Below are positions 22,324-33,323 of a stretch of 64,000 nucleotides of DNA, piece by piece (positions within the stretch are counted from its first letter, which is position 1; each line of letters begins with the position of its first letter). The stretch is from Hofstenia miamia (taxonomy: Eukaryota; Xenacoelomorpha; Acoela; Hofsteniidae), in NCBI GenBank assembly GCA_900660155.1, contig CABFPE010000502.1:451899-515898 (forward strand). Reading direction: 5' to 3'. A program made the position numbers and the translations under genes. The notes under the pieces were generated by a model that was given only the letters and a program-made list of their open reading frames with translations, had not been told where the DNA came from and did no database searches.

Positions 22324-22528
22324 CGGTGAAGAAGACAATAAGTTTGAAAGCTGCCAGAAGAATGAGTAAAAAAGAAATACTAAAATTGCAGTTCCTGATA
22401 AAAATGAAATGTAGACACAGATAGTGATGAGGCGAAACAGCTTTTTCTTTTTATTATATTCTCGAGTTAGTTTTAGATTCTTTATAGCTTGTTCTTCTTC
22501 GCGCTTATACTTGCTGCCACTTTTTTGT
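22324..22528 (-). CDS. InaF-like membrane protein, transmembrane exon
   Basis: An acceptor ATATTTTGTTTAG (minus strand) opens the exon in phase 2; the donor CCG|GTAAAT closes it in phase 0. The product has a basic, coiled N-terminal part (KYKREEEQAIKNLK), then KKKKLFRLITICVYISFLSG and about 20 hydrophobic residues ending FYSFFWQ. The pattern of a basic cluster, R-L-x-T, Y, S, small A-I, YxxFxW matches the InaF motif known from Drosophila InaF proteins (TRP channel regulators) and vertebrate INAFM1/2. A single-pass protein with the N-terminus inside is expected. An upstream exon with the ATG must exist but was not found. Alternative: an unrelated small membrane protein. Confidence 0.55.
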
Positions 22529-22529
22529 C

Positions 22530-23472
22530 TAAACAAAATATGATATTGACGTATTAAATTTTTTCTTCACAGCAAGTAATGAATTAGGAATGTGATTAGA
22601 AATCTCGATAATGTAATGTATTATTTCAATAAACACTTTTTGATGATTGTAGAGTTATGTTTTTTTCTGGCATGCCCTGAAGGCTCGTTCATGCGGGCGG
22701 TCACCATACAGTAAAGTAGCCAGGCAGACTGACATCTAGATCAATAAACATATATCAAATTGTTTGGTATGGTCATCAGTGGCATCGCCAAAGAGGATTG
22801 GGAGACACGTCGCCCACATTTAGACACATGCATGCATATATTCTTAAAATTGCTGTGAGAATGAGCATTTTTTAAAAGAAAATTAATTGATGTCATTTAT
22901 CATCAACAGAATTTTAAAAACAGTCAATAGAACAGTAAGATAATGTATTTTTTATAATAGTTGTTCATGTATATGTTTCTTTATCAAACATTATATTAAA
23001 ATTCAGAGACTCGAAAACTTCAACTACTACTGGGTGCAATTTCAAAGGTTAAAAATGTTGTATTAGAAATCTTATATACTGATGAAAAAATTACTATGAA
23101 ATTGGTAAAATTTTTAATGATTTGTTCCTATATAATACCATGTAAATAAGGGAGGTAAAATCCCATGAATGCGAACTTATAAAACCTTTAGAGAAAAATA
23201 GCTTAGATAAAAGGCCTTTTATGAATTTGTTACACAATTATTATTTAGGCATAAGGTTTAAGTTGGTTTACGACTAATTTTACAAAAGATTAAACTGTGC
23301 ATTGCTCCTTTGTTTTAACTATTGCATAGCTAAAAAAACATAATATATTTTAACAAGTGCAGTTTGGGGTCTCACATTTTTCGCAGTGTTTTCTTAATAG
23401 TAAGGAAAGGGAAAATCTTGCTTAGGTAGAAGAGAATTCTATTGTATTTTAACCTTTATTATTCGGTTTTAT
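22530..23472. other. No gene recognised
   Basis: AT-rich. The first exon of the InaF-like gene may lie here or beyond, but no ATG exon with a donor in suitable phase was convincing. Confidence 0.4.
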
Positions 23473-23965
23473 TTAACACTAGAATTGCTAAGCCCGTCAA
23501 TTGAAATTTTAAATTATAATAATTTTTTTTGTAGAAGTGGTTTTTCTTCAGTAATCATTTACTATTTTTTTATAATTGCAAAGCACAAGTGGACCCATTT
23601 TTCTTCCGATAATACAACATAGAAAAATGTAGTGTGTAGGTATACCTTTAAGCGCCATTACCCGTCAATTGACCTCAATGTTAAATTAGTTACATAAGCT
23701 AAATATGTTTTCAGGATACGTTATTCATAAAAAAGTTGTATTATTATATCTTGCTATACAAGTGGTTTCTACATATTAACTGAAAAAATAGACTATTATA
23801 AAAATCTTAGCCTTATATTTTTGCTGCATGTTTCTAATATTTGGTGCAATATATGAACATAATTACAATTGGTCTACCAAGTTGATAAAGATACATCTAT
23901 ATTACAATTTTTATTGAGACAATACATATATATGCACTAACAAATCCAAAAAAAGTATTTAAAAG

Positions 23966-24800
23966 CTATTCGTCAAAACAGTTGATACATATTACAGCCT
24001 GGCACGTCCCACAAACAGATTTACTACAAATTCTGCACAAATTCACAGTTTTATTCTTTTCACAATTAACATTAATCTGACGAGTGACTCGCTTTTGTAG
24101 AGTTGATTCAAAAAAACATTGAATAGTCTGAATATGAACGTCTTTCCTGAGCTCTTTGGACAGTTGTTGCAGAAATATGAGTCTACTGGTATCAGAATGT
24201 GTTTGTTTTTTATACAGCACCCATGCGTTCACTCCAGCAATATTCAAAATATTAAAAAACGGCCAAGAGCCAGCTTCTACAGCCCAATTTTGTCGAATTT
24301 CGACGGGACATACTGTCTAGTATATCAACTGCATATATTTATTATTCCTTCTTCTTTCCATCTTCTTGATAAACAGCACATCTATGCTTTGTAGAAAGTA
24401 TATGCACAACTCTTTTTGGTTTCGCTTGATATTTGGAAAGGTGCAACTTGCCACTTTGGTACATTACAGAATCATGCAGTCCTAAATTTTGGGGAGGAGG
24501 AAGTTCACAATGATTTGAACGCACGGCTCCAACTATGTTTGTTCCGAATTGGAGCATAAGATGAGCAAGTTGTTTAGAAGTAAGAAAATTATCAATAGTT
24601 ACATTGTATCCTTTGTAGTTCAGAGGTTCTATAAGTGTTTGCACAGCATGTGTACCTAGTGACACATGTCTGTTCTCATCTTTTCCAAGGTAGGGCTTGA
24701 TATTATAACAATATTTTGATGAAAAAAGGTGTACATAACATGTACCTTGCCTTGAAGCAGCATTACATTTGGTGGTTTTCGTATAAATAAATTATAATTA
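23966..24800 (-). pseudogene. piggyBac transposase, C-terminal half (broken)
   Basis: Reading 5' to 3': CYVHLFSSKYCYNIKPYLGK at about 24750-24690; VSLGTHAVQTLI; NVTIDNFLTSKQLAHLML, holding the DNF catalytic Asp (open frame to 24342); then a frame-broken stretch with AVDILDSMSRRNSTK, probably the third catalytic Asp region; NIAGVNAWVLYKKQTHS; and the Cys-rich tail CEKN..LCRICSKSVCGTCQAVICINC (23966-24060), the zinc-binding domain that recognises the transposon ends. At least two frame breaks lie between 24247 and 24342. Confidence 0.85.
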
Positions 24801-25347
24801 TTCCTGAATGTTATGCACACAAATGCACAGACTTCTTTTTTGAACTGATATTTCTAGAACATTTTGATTTGCATTCGGCATGGAGTAAATTATTTTTGTC
24901 CTTCGCGAAGAGTGACTTAGGTTTGAGTTAATCCTGTCTAATATTTGGTTTTGGCCCATTTAATAGCCTGATAGTAAACAATTTTTAGAACATCTTGCCA
25001 ACTAATATACTAATTGTCGTCCTGTTCCAATATATGGCTTCATAAGATACATTGTAAGATCAAATAGTCTACAGATTTGCGAGTCCATTTGTAGTGTATG
25101 TATGCATACATAGTATATATATATATATATTTATATATTTATATATATAAAACCTTCCTGGCTATGTGTCAATGTATTGGATAAACCTCACGCGCTCTTA
25201 GTATTCTAAAAATTGTTTGTCCGTCGAAAATATTCCAAAAGAATATTATAGCCTTATAAGTTTTCTACAAGGTAATTTTAGAAAAAGGATCTTGATGGTT
25301 TTTTCATAAACTGCATTCAAGATTGTGTTTTTAAGAAAATATGCAAT

Positions 25348-25572
25348 CTAAAAGCTGCTCTGCAAACAGCAAAACCACCAAAATTCATCAATATTTCTAG
25401 GAGCGAGTAAAATCAATATTCCTATGAAGGCCTCCTGTTCAAATAGAAAAATTGGTTGCCACTTCATTATGTTCTCAATTCTATGTAATAACTTACTTTC
25501 TTCATAAGCATTACTATGCTGATGAATTTCTGGAAAGCTATCCCATAGAAAGTGAAAAAACTTCACTCTCAT
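25348..25572 (-). pseudogene. piggyBac transposase, N-terminal fragment
   Basis: FFHFLWDSFPEIHQHSNAYE..WQPIFLFEQEAFIGILILLA matches the N-terminal piggyBac pattern (FF..L.D.I...TN.YA..W.P.T..EI.AFIGILILMG). It lies upstream of, and in the same orientation as, the C-terminal half. The first catalytic Asp region between them is decayed beyond recognition. Confidence 0.65.
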
Positions 25573-26181
25573 TCAATTGGTTTATTCCTAGTACAGGTCC
25601 AAGAATAAAGTTATCTATATTTCGTTGAAGTGCATGACCTCTGTGATTTGAGTGTTCACAATGCTGCTATTCAAAATTCATTCAATTGGAATTGTTAAAT
25701 GTTTCATCTTTATAGTTATATTTTCTAGTAGAGCAGGACCCAGAATTGTAATGTCATCTTCATTGATGTTATCAAATCTTCAACTGCCATAAACTTCGAA
25801 AAATTTACGTCTGGAACTATGTGAATATCATCATCTCATCAACTTTCTCTAATATTGCTTGAGTAACCAACACTTTTGATATCTATCTACACAATATCTC
25901 TTACCACGACATGCTTAAACAGTAAATTTTAATGTATTTTGCCTATATGAAAGATTGAATAACATATAAGTTGAAAAATCCACTAAAGATCTATGTGGGG
26001 TATCACATATACACCAATGGGTTGTAGTTCTAGCAGAGAACTGCTGTGTAATGACTTTGCAAAATATAACTAATGAGTGAAAACATATTAAAGTCACTGC
26101 TTATAAATAATTGTAAAAGTTGCAAAATGGCTTAGTATTAATGTTAATAGTCTTTGAGCAACAGCACATTCATTGATGAGT

Positions 26182-26198
26182 GGGGTATGACATACCCC
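26182..26198. repeat. Perfect 17-bp palindrome GGGGTATG-A-CATACCCC
   Basis: Eight-base arms round a single base, about 17 bp inside a TTAA. Subterminal palindromes also occur in the MITEs at 13235 and 28194, so it is probably a transposase-binding site at a piggyBac-type end. Confidence 0.6.
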
Positions 26199-26664
26199 AA
26201 GAATCGACGAACCGTTAAGAAGAAATTTAACTAGACAATCGATTGAAGTGGCCGCAAAAACTTTCGTAAGATGTTCAAAAACTCATATTTGTAAACGGGT
26301 TGACATTTTCAAACCCGATTTTTTGGAATTTCTTCCAAAATTATGTGAGCGAATTTTAAAATCCAAATACTTCAGTTGTATTTCAAAAAAGCTACAAAGT
26401 TTTATGGCAATAGTAACCAATTTGAAATGTACATGTAGTTATATTCCCATTTTCACCATTTTCAAAATACAGCATTTCGATGACCTCAAATGTTGCTTTT
26501 AAAGACATGATCACATCTAGTTTATCATCACTCGGCATGAAGAAAAATCACTTTCTGATTGTGTTCTTGATAGCAAGGAAATCTTGCAATATTAGCTTTA
26601 TTCAAATCATTTTTTATTTTGGCTATGATGATCTCCTATGCAGCTTCATATATATATATATATN

Positions 26665-26919
26665 TACTTCTCCCGCGGTAAATTTTTCAATCTCAAACGA
26701 GGATCAGTCTTGTGAGATTTGGCCTCGTTCTTTCTGGTCTCAGTTCTATACATTCACTTCGTTCAAAAATCATCCTTATTGTGGCAAATACTGCTAATAT
26801 TTCGTTTTCTAATAGCAATACAATATACTAAGCTATGATGAAAGATACATCAACTAACTTGGAAATGAACCGTGTTTTAGCACGTGTAATTTTAAATTGT
26901 TGTTTGTATTATACACCTT
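26665..26919 (+). other. 255-bp fragment between two Ns; copy of 27208-27462
   Basis: Flanked by N at 26664 and 26920. It matches 27208-27462 base for base over 255 bp with roughly ten differences and no length change. This looks like an allelic or near-identical contig fragment left in the scaffold. Confidence 0.8.
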
Positions 26920-26920
26920 N

Positions 26921-28193
26921 CAAATGTATAAAAACAGTTTGCTTTGTAATATTTTAAATACCACTTAAGTTAATGTATCATTTATACATAGGCATATTGA
27001 TTTTACATATATCTAAATATGAACTACTTTTAAATATTTTAGAAAAGATCGTTATCTTCAACCCGATTTCGAATTCATTATCTCAGCCCTGTCCGAACCA
27101 TTATACATCTGCGCAACAGCTTAATAATCAAATTCAATGCATAATGACTATATTTGCTTAATGTATTTATAATGAAAATAGAGACATGCTTAACCACACA
27201 TTTTTGGTACTTCTCCAGCGGTAAATTTTCCAATCTCAAACGAGGCCCAGTCTTGTGAGGTTTGGTCTCGTTCTTTCTCGTCTCAGTTCAATACATTCAC
27301 TTCGTTTAAAAATCATCCTTACTGTGGCAAATACTGCTAATATTTCGTTTTCTAATAGCAATACAATATACTAAGCTATGATGAAAGATACATCAACTAA
27401 CTTGGAAATGAACCGTGTTTTAGCACGTGTAATTTTAAATTGATGTTTGTATTATACACCTTATTTCCAGAATTGCAATGAACATTAACTTAGTATTATG
27501 TGTATTAAAATTCATTTTGCAAAGCAATCTGGGCATATAATATATTCGCTTATGTGAACAAATTGTAATATAATTCGCTAAGTGATAATTATGAAAATTC
27601 AACTTTAAATGTATCAACTAATGTTTACATAATAGCTTTTCACAAAGTATTTTTCAGCGCGGGGCTCATGGCTTTGATTGGGTTTCAATGTCAGGTTCAT
27701 TAAATATATTAAATTCAGACATTCGTAGACTATTTATTAAAATTTATTTGAGTTAATTCATTTTTAATATGTAAAAAATCGATTATACTTAAAAAGGTTG
27801 TTTGAAAATAATGAATGCAGTAGCTAAATTTCAAAATAATCAAATCTGCGTCATGACAAAGTGTATTATATTCTAAGTAGGTACATAAATGAATTGAGCA
27901 TTATCAAAAAATTATCTTTTGAGCTCATAAGCGCTCTTCTTATTTTTTCAAGATATCTTTAGAGCTTTTAATATGATGCCATCATAAAGAAACCACTTAA
28001 GGTTAATAGAGATAATACAATGAAAACTTTCTCTTCGTCATCAACTTTAAATTTAGCGCAAATAATTAAATTATTCACAATTAAATATTTTTGTCGAACT
28101 GGAATTTTGATGTCTAGGAAACTTTTACAAAATAAATTCATGGATATGCAATTACCACATTTGCATGTCTAAAATTTAAAAGAGAACTAACTC
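26921..28193. other. No gene recognised
   Basis: AT-rich sequence including 27208-27462, the partner of the small contig before it. Confidence 0.5.
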
Positions 28194-28709
28194 TTAACCC
28201 CTAGATGCCTAAACAGCAAGGATTCATGGCTCATCGATCGCCCATTATTTTTTCCATTATCGGCCATTATTAGCATTTGGTCACTGGGTCATTAATGGCC
28301 CAGCCATATGTTCAACAATAACCCCATAATAAAGTTCTTTAAGCAAATTCAAATGATTTCAACAAAATATTTTCAAATATTTTCAAATATATTTACATCA
28401 TAAGTAATGAATAAAAATTAGTTTTGCAATAAATTATGTGTAAGAAAAATCACCATAATAATTGTAGTTAGCTTATAAATGTTTGTTTTATATTTTAATG
28501 AATATTAGCCAAATAAAAAATTTTGAGTATTGTATTTTTATCAAATGAATAATTTGAAAAAAGCCTAAAAGTCTTCATTATTAGCTCATTGTTGGATTTA
28601 TCATTCGGCAATTAATTGTCCAGGGAGCAAACTGCAATAATGACCAGCAGTGGAAACAGAAATGGGCCAGGAATCCTTGTTGCTTAGGCGTACACCCGGG
28701 GTCCAAGTA
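28194..28709. mobile_element. piggyBac-type MITE, diverged
   Basis: Starts at TTAA (28194-28197). The left segment CCTAAACAGCAAGGATTCAT and the right segment, read in reverse (CCTAAGCAACAAGGATTCCT), form inverted repeats of about 26 bp, set about 10 bp inside the ends. Inside, CCATTATCGGCCATTATTAG and GGGTCATTAATGGCCC are palindrome-like. The right TTAA is not intact, so the right edge is approximate. No coding capacity. Confidence 0.6.
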
Positions 28710-30270
28710 ACCTAATGCCGCAATTACTTCATTATTAACATTTAATAGGTATCCAAGACCACGTAACTTAGAATATTCGTTGTGAGTAAATAAAGTTATA
28801 TCGATAAAGAATTTTTGTACCGCATTGCGAAAACAAATCTTTTTCTAAAAATCATGTGAATCACTCTGACCCATGTTGTGCATTGTTAATTTTAGTTACA
28901 CAATGATTTGTGAATGGAAAAATATGTAATTTTAAATATTTTGCTTTGATACACTACTTCAATTTCTGGGTGACTTTACCTTATTATACTTTTATGTGAT
29001 ATAGAAGAAATTTCGCACAGGAATATTTTTTCAGTAAAAATTCTTTAGGGAAATTCATTTCCTTAAAAAATCGACATTGGGAGTGCTTATTTTATTATTT
29101 CTGTAAGAGAAATATCAGATTTTGATGGAACACATTGCAGAAGATTCTCCTACTTAAGGTGTATTAGGAAGTCGATACCCTGAAACAGCTATGTAAATAC
29201 TCCGTTGTGTTAAAATTAATAACATCTTGTTTGATAGTTTCTTCCAAATTTCGACTACTGTTTATTTAATTGATCGAAGGTTCCTATGGAGCATAAAAGC
29301 CCTCTTTTCTGTTGAATTGGAAAACTAGTTATGATGTGTCAGGGCCTTCTTAACATGTATTAAGAAGGCCCTGGATGTGTTCATTGTAGGCACCCTTGTT
29401 CTAAAATGTTTTCTATAATGATCTGTTTCTTGCGGCATAGGTGCAGTATTGAGAAAATTAAAGAAAAAATTCAGGCATCCTAAATCAAATCACATCAATG
29501 GCAAACATTTTTTAGTAATCATTCTGTGTGACTGCTGCCAATGCGAGCCTAAATCGTAGTCAGAACCATGAATTATAGTGATAAGGTAATGGTAGTGAAT
29601 ATATTAAAAAAACAAATTAATTGAGTGAATAAAGAAACAGATTGTCGTAAATATGTACAAATTTATTAATATAAATTGTTGTTCATTACTTGCCTGAGAA
29701 CGATAATTGATTCCAGTGCGTCGCTTTGTCCTTGAAAAATTTAAACCATTTTACCGGTTCACATATCTCGACCCAACTTAACCCAACCGGTTCCAACCAT
29801 GTTTTAGTTTCAGCTTTTTAGCTGAGAATAGCTCAAACACTGTTAATCTGAGGTAATCTCACAAACTCAAGTAATTGGCCATTGGTCTTCTCCCAAAAGA
29901 GCAACACCAAGTCGAGACAAAGTAAGCAGCTGTTAAAATGGTTAATCTTGGTAAGTATACGACAGCTTTTACAGCATTTAGAAGATTACCTCATAATTAC
30001 AAATAATATATTTCGAAAATTTCAAAAATTGCCAAAATACTAGATCCTAATTGGAGAAATGTCACCTGTTACTCTTACTTTCTGTGAATGTAAATAGATC
30101 GATCTTTGGTTGTTGTCATTAAATTTTAAGAAATTTGGATAACCTCTATTAAACTTTGGCCAGAAATAATAATATGAATTTTTTCAAATTTTTTAAATTT
30201 TATTTTAATAATAATGCACTGTTTTCTTAAAATTCTTTGAATATGAGTGATTGGAAGAAGCCATGACTTG
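28710..30270. other. No gene established
   Basis: AT-rich. A possible 5' leader with ATGGTTAATCTTG|GTAAGTAT at about 29937 was considered but no downstream exon fits. Confidence 0.4.
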
Positions 30271-30274
30271 TGTA

Positions 30275-30310
30275 CAGTGGCGTATATGGGAAGTGGAGCG
30301 GAGTTCTTGG
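30275..30310 (+). repeat. hAT-type terminus (solitary)
   Basis: CAGTGGCGTATATGGGAAG shares its first ten bases with the hAT MITE end at 61781. No partner end was recognised. Confidence 0.35.
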
Positions 30311-30959
30311 TTTCAATGTTCACATTAAGGTGAGTATTCTATATCAAGTGAATTTGATAGTATTGTTTCTTTGCCTTCAAATAACGGAAAATTTTATATT
30401 TAGTATCTATTAAATTTTTGAAATTATCCGTAATCTAATGAATCTATGAAAACTTGGTATGCTCATATTTCTGAGTGAATTAATACAAATATGGCGTAAA
30501 TACTAAATGTAGTTTTGTGTACTTTTTTTATGTAACAACTATTGAATTAGAAAACATTAATAGACTTCTAAGCACTTCAAATGTCTCCATATAAGAAATT
30601 TAAAATATCTTTGTGAGGCAATATGTTTTTCTTGTGCTGAATTATAAGGCTACTTATAGTAAATATCTTGAAAATTCTATACAAATAATAGCAATACTAA
30701 AAAAATCGTAATTAATATTTTAATATAATATATCTTTAAAAAGATTAATTTAAACAAATTAAACCCAAACAATTTATTTTGCCTTGAAGGTCACAAACAG
30801 TTTTGTTAACATTCTCTTAAAATTTCCATCAAGCTCATATGGAATTTGGGAATCTTGAGATTGGGACAGTGTACCTCTCTGTCAAGGTAAGAATTATTCG
30901 TGTTTTAAGTGAATCAAAATATGGAATTTTTTCAGTGGAACATCTGATTTAAACATTTA

Positions 30960-31200
30960 AATTCATTCAAAACCTATTCTCAGCTCCACTACTTTGTGTT
31001 CTGTCAATAGATGACAGAAATCCAGACAGGGCGCGCTGTTTTCAGCATCAGAAGTTGTCGTGCAGTGAGGCGGCAAATTCCGACTTAGTGGAAAGGCGCG
31101 CAAATGTGAGTTAAGGCCGAAGTAAAAGAGAAGACTTTTTTCTTTCAATTTTGAAATATCTTTATTATTTAGTGAATTATAAGTGCTTAATTTGTTTTAA
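30960..31200 (+). repeat. Dispersed repeat family, copy D
   Basis: ACTTTGTGTTCTGTCAATAG, an AAGAGAAGACTTTTTTC block and GAAATATCTTTATTATTTAG correspond in order to copy C at 22035-22185 and copy B at 4605-4675. It is more GC-rich in the middle than other copies. Confidence 0.45.
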
Positions 31201-31842
31201 TAAAATCTATCTCAAATTTTAAAAAATATTTGGATTTTTTGAAGTTAATGTCATTTCCTAAAAAATCAGAGGAGCTTAGAGACACAAACTGTTGCTTAGT
31301 AGTGAATTAACCCTAGAACATATCAAGAAATTTTAAAATGATTGACTTAACAGAAATTATAATGAGTAAATTTAATATTTTATACATTCTTTAACTAATT
31401 TCAGTACTTGAACAAATATTCCAATAATCCCACCAGAAACTGATTGTGTAATTACTATCTTTTTAGGCTTTCAAATATTTTAATATCTATTTATAGCCAT
31501 GTTCAATGTCTGACAAATCGGAATAGAAATTAAGCGTGGCGCTCGTGTGGTGTTAATGATATACTATAATTTGCATTGGCAATGTTGGCATATATATTAA
31601 ATTAGAGCAAGTTGTATTTATACCCAGAATACTAACTAGCTAAAAAGGCTTTTACTGCTCAAATTGTAAAATTTAGGAGGAATTGAAAATTTGATTTTTG
31701 TGGGGAGGGGGCACTCATTCCACCACCAATGTAGGTTAATTTTTTACTGAAACATATTTTACGTAATTTACAAAGCATTGATATTGCAAGACTAATTAAA
31801 TGAAATAATATCTACTATTTGATATAATTATGTCAATAAGGC

Positions 31843-32160
31843 CTTTCAGGTGGTTAGTTCGTCGCGTTCTGCAGTAACAGAATTTATTGGTCTAGTACGA
31901 ATTATTCCCGTTAGATTTAGTTCCAACCCAATATCATACCAGCCTCAAGATAATTCGTGTTTCCAGGGTTCGATATGGTCCTATGCAAATCTTCTATTTT
32001 GGTCGAAATTGAGAAAAACTAATAATAGTGTTCTGAGATCGATGATCCCAATGTTTTACATGTAGGCAGCCAGTCCCATGTTACTTACAGTCCCACTGAA
32101 ATACTTCGCCTCTCGTCCTATCCCCATGGGATTAAATGGTCCTACAAACCCCTATTAGTT
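31843..32160 (+). other. Undetermined: SINE-like or terminal exon
   Basis: After CCTTTCAG an open frame of 72 codons (31850-32065) ends at TAG. A second GC-richer stretch, 32090-32158, also follows an acceptor-like TTACTTACAG. GGTGGTTAGTTCGTCGCG and GGGTTCGATATGG could equally be A- and B-box relics of a tRNA-derived SINE. I recognise no protein family. Confidence 0.25.
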
Positions 32161-32277
32161 TGCACGTAAGCTGAAGCAAAATTTATTCATTGTAACAATG
32201 ATTGTTGTTTCTTCTACCAAAGAGGGAAAATGTAAATTTTTTATTCTTATTCCAAAATAAGTTATACTGAACTAGAA

Positions 32278-32475
32278 AAGCACTCGAATAGCGCAGACCT
32301 CCGCCACGCAGCTTGTGTTCCCGGATCAGCACCAAAATTTAATGGATTTCTCCTTGGGCTGAGACGCACCTCTGGTGAACATTTGAAGTCAATCCATTTA
32401 TTACTATTTCCGTAAAGTTGCTAACAGACAATCAAACCAACGCTACCAAAAACATAACCTCTTTGGCGGAGGTAA
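32278..32475 (+). repeat. Short dispersed repeat with ACCTCCGCCA inverted ends
   Basis: ACCTCCGCCA at 32297-32306 and its reverse complement TGGCGGAGGT at 32464-32473 bracket a body containing TTGGGCTGAGACGCACC, TTGAAGTCAATCCATT and GCTAACAGACAATCAAACCA, then AACATAACCTCTTTGGCGG. From general knowledge, closely similar sequences are scattered through many invertebrate and fish genomes. I cannot name the family. No coding capacity. Confidence 0.65.
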
Positions 32476-32479
32476 TAAT

Positions 32480-33190
32480 CTCAGTGCTGTATTTTTACTG
32501 AAAGTCAAATGAATTGTAAGAAGATGAAAACTCTAGTCTCAAACCATGATTTCTACTAATTAATTAATACTGCATTTAATATACAGTTTGCTCGAAGTTT
32601 AAAATCTTGACGGGGAAATAATAATCATCATATATCCGATGTGTTCTTATATCCGACGTTCCAAAAAACTAAGACAAATAATTATTCAGCATTTCCTTGG
32701 AGAATTAGACAGCCAACAAAAATGATGTTCTCTGCAAATTTCGACTGCTGTTGAAATATTTTCAGGGGTTTGTTCATTCATATGTCACATACTAAATTTT
32801 ATATAATTGTCCAATATTTGGTAGTAGAATGTAATGAGGAATGCACTGATTTCCAAAATAGTTTAATAAATTGGTCAATTGAACCAACAATATGTGACCA
32901 GAAACAAATAAAGGAAAAATTTGATATGTGATTACTTCGACCAAAGAAAAATTCCCAGTATACTATTCAAAAAACATTTTAACATAAAGGTATCAACGAA
33001 AACAATGCAAAATCAAGTAAAGCAATACAAAAATTTTTATTTATTAATACACTCGTTTTTAATAATTTCAAAAATTAACAAATTTTGTTCCTTAAATATG
33101 CTAGTATTCTACACTAACAACTATAAATGATCCACGATCCTATCCCAACCAAGAGTGAGTTTCAACTCTGCTGTACACATTATATAAATG
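32480..33190. other. No gene recognised
   Basis: AT-rich. The 69-codon frame at 32921-33130 has no family resemblance. It lies beyond the 3' end of the SCP2 gene on the other strand. Confidence 0.5.
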
Positions 33191-33258
33191 AATACATTAT
33201 ATATATGTATATATATATATTTATATATATATATATACATATATATTATACGTATATG
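33190..33258. repeat. (TA)n-rich microsatellite
   Basis: Imperfect TATATA/ATGTAT run, 66 bp beyond the stop codon of the SCP2 gene, in its 3' flank. Confidence 0.85.
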
Positions 33259-33323
33259 CATTCATAAATGTAAATATAAGAAATTCAAAAGTGTTCTATA
33301 TCTACATTTCCAAATATTTTTCT

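Larger units (their letters stand above)
23473..26218 (-). mobile_element. piggyBac-type transposon, broken
   Basis: Left boundary TTAACACTAGAATTGC at 23473 has the same first 12 bases as the MITE at 13235. It is followed at about 170 bp by a second copy of CCCGTCAATTGA, parallel to the paired GGTCATTT..GACC words of that MITE. A minus-strand piggyBac transposase in pieces lies inside. The right boundary is tentatively the TTAA at 26215-26218 after the palindrome at 26182, but this end does not match the left one well, so it may belong to another element. Confidence 0.6.

Noticed and set aside
29930-30320. Candidate first exon ATGGTTAATCTTG|GTAAGTAT joined in frame to a 50-bp exon at 30275
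   Set aside because: The supposed second exon begins exactly with CAGTGGCGTA, an hAT-type end, and no third exon fits the phase.
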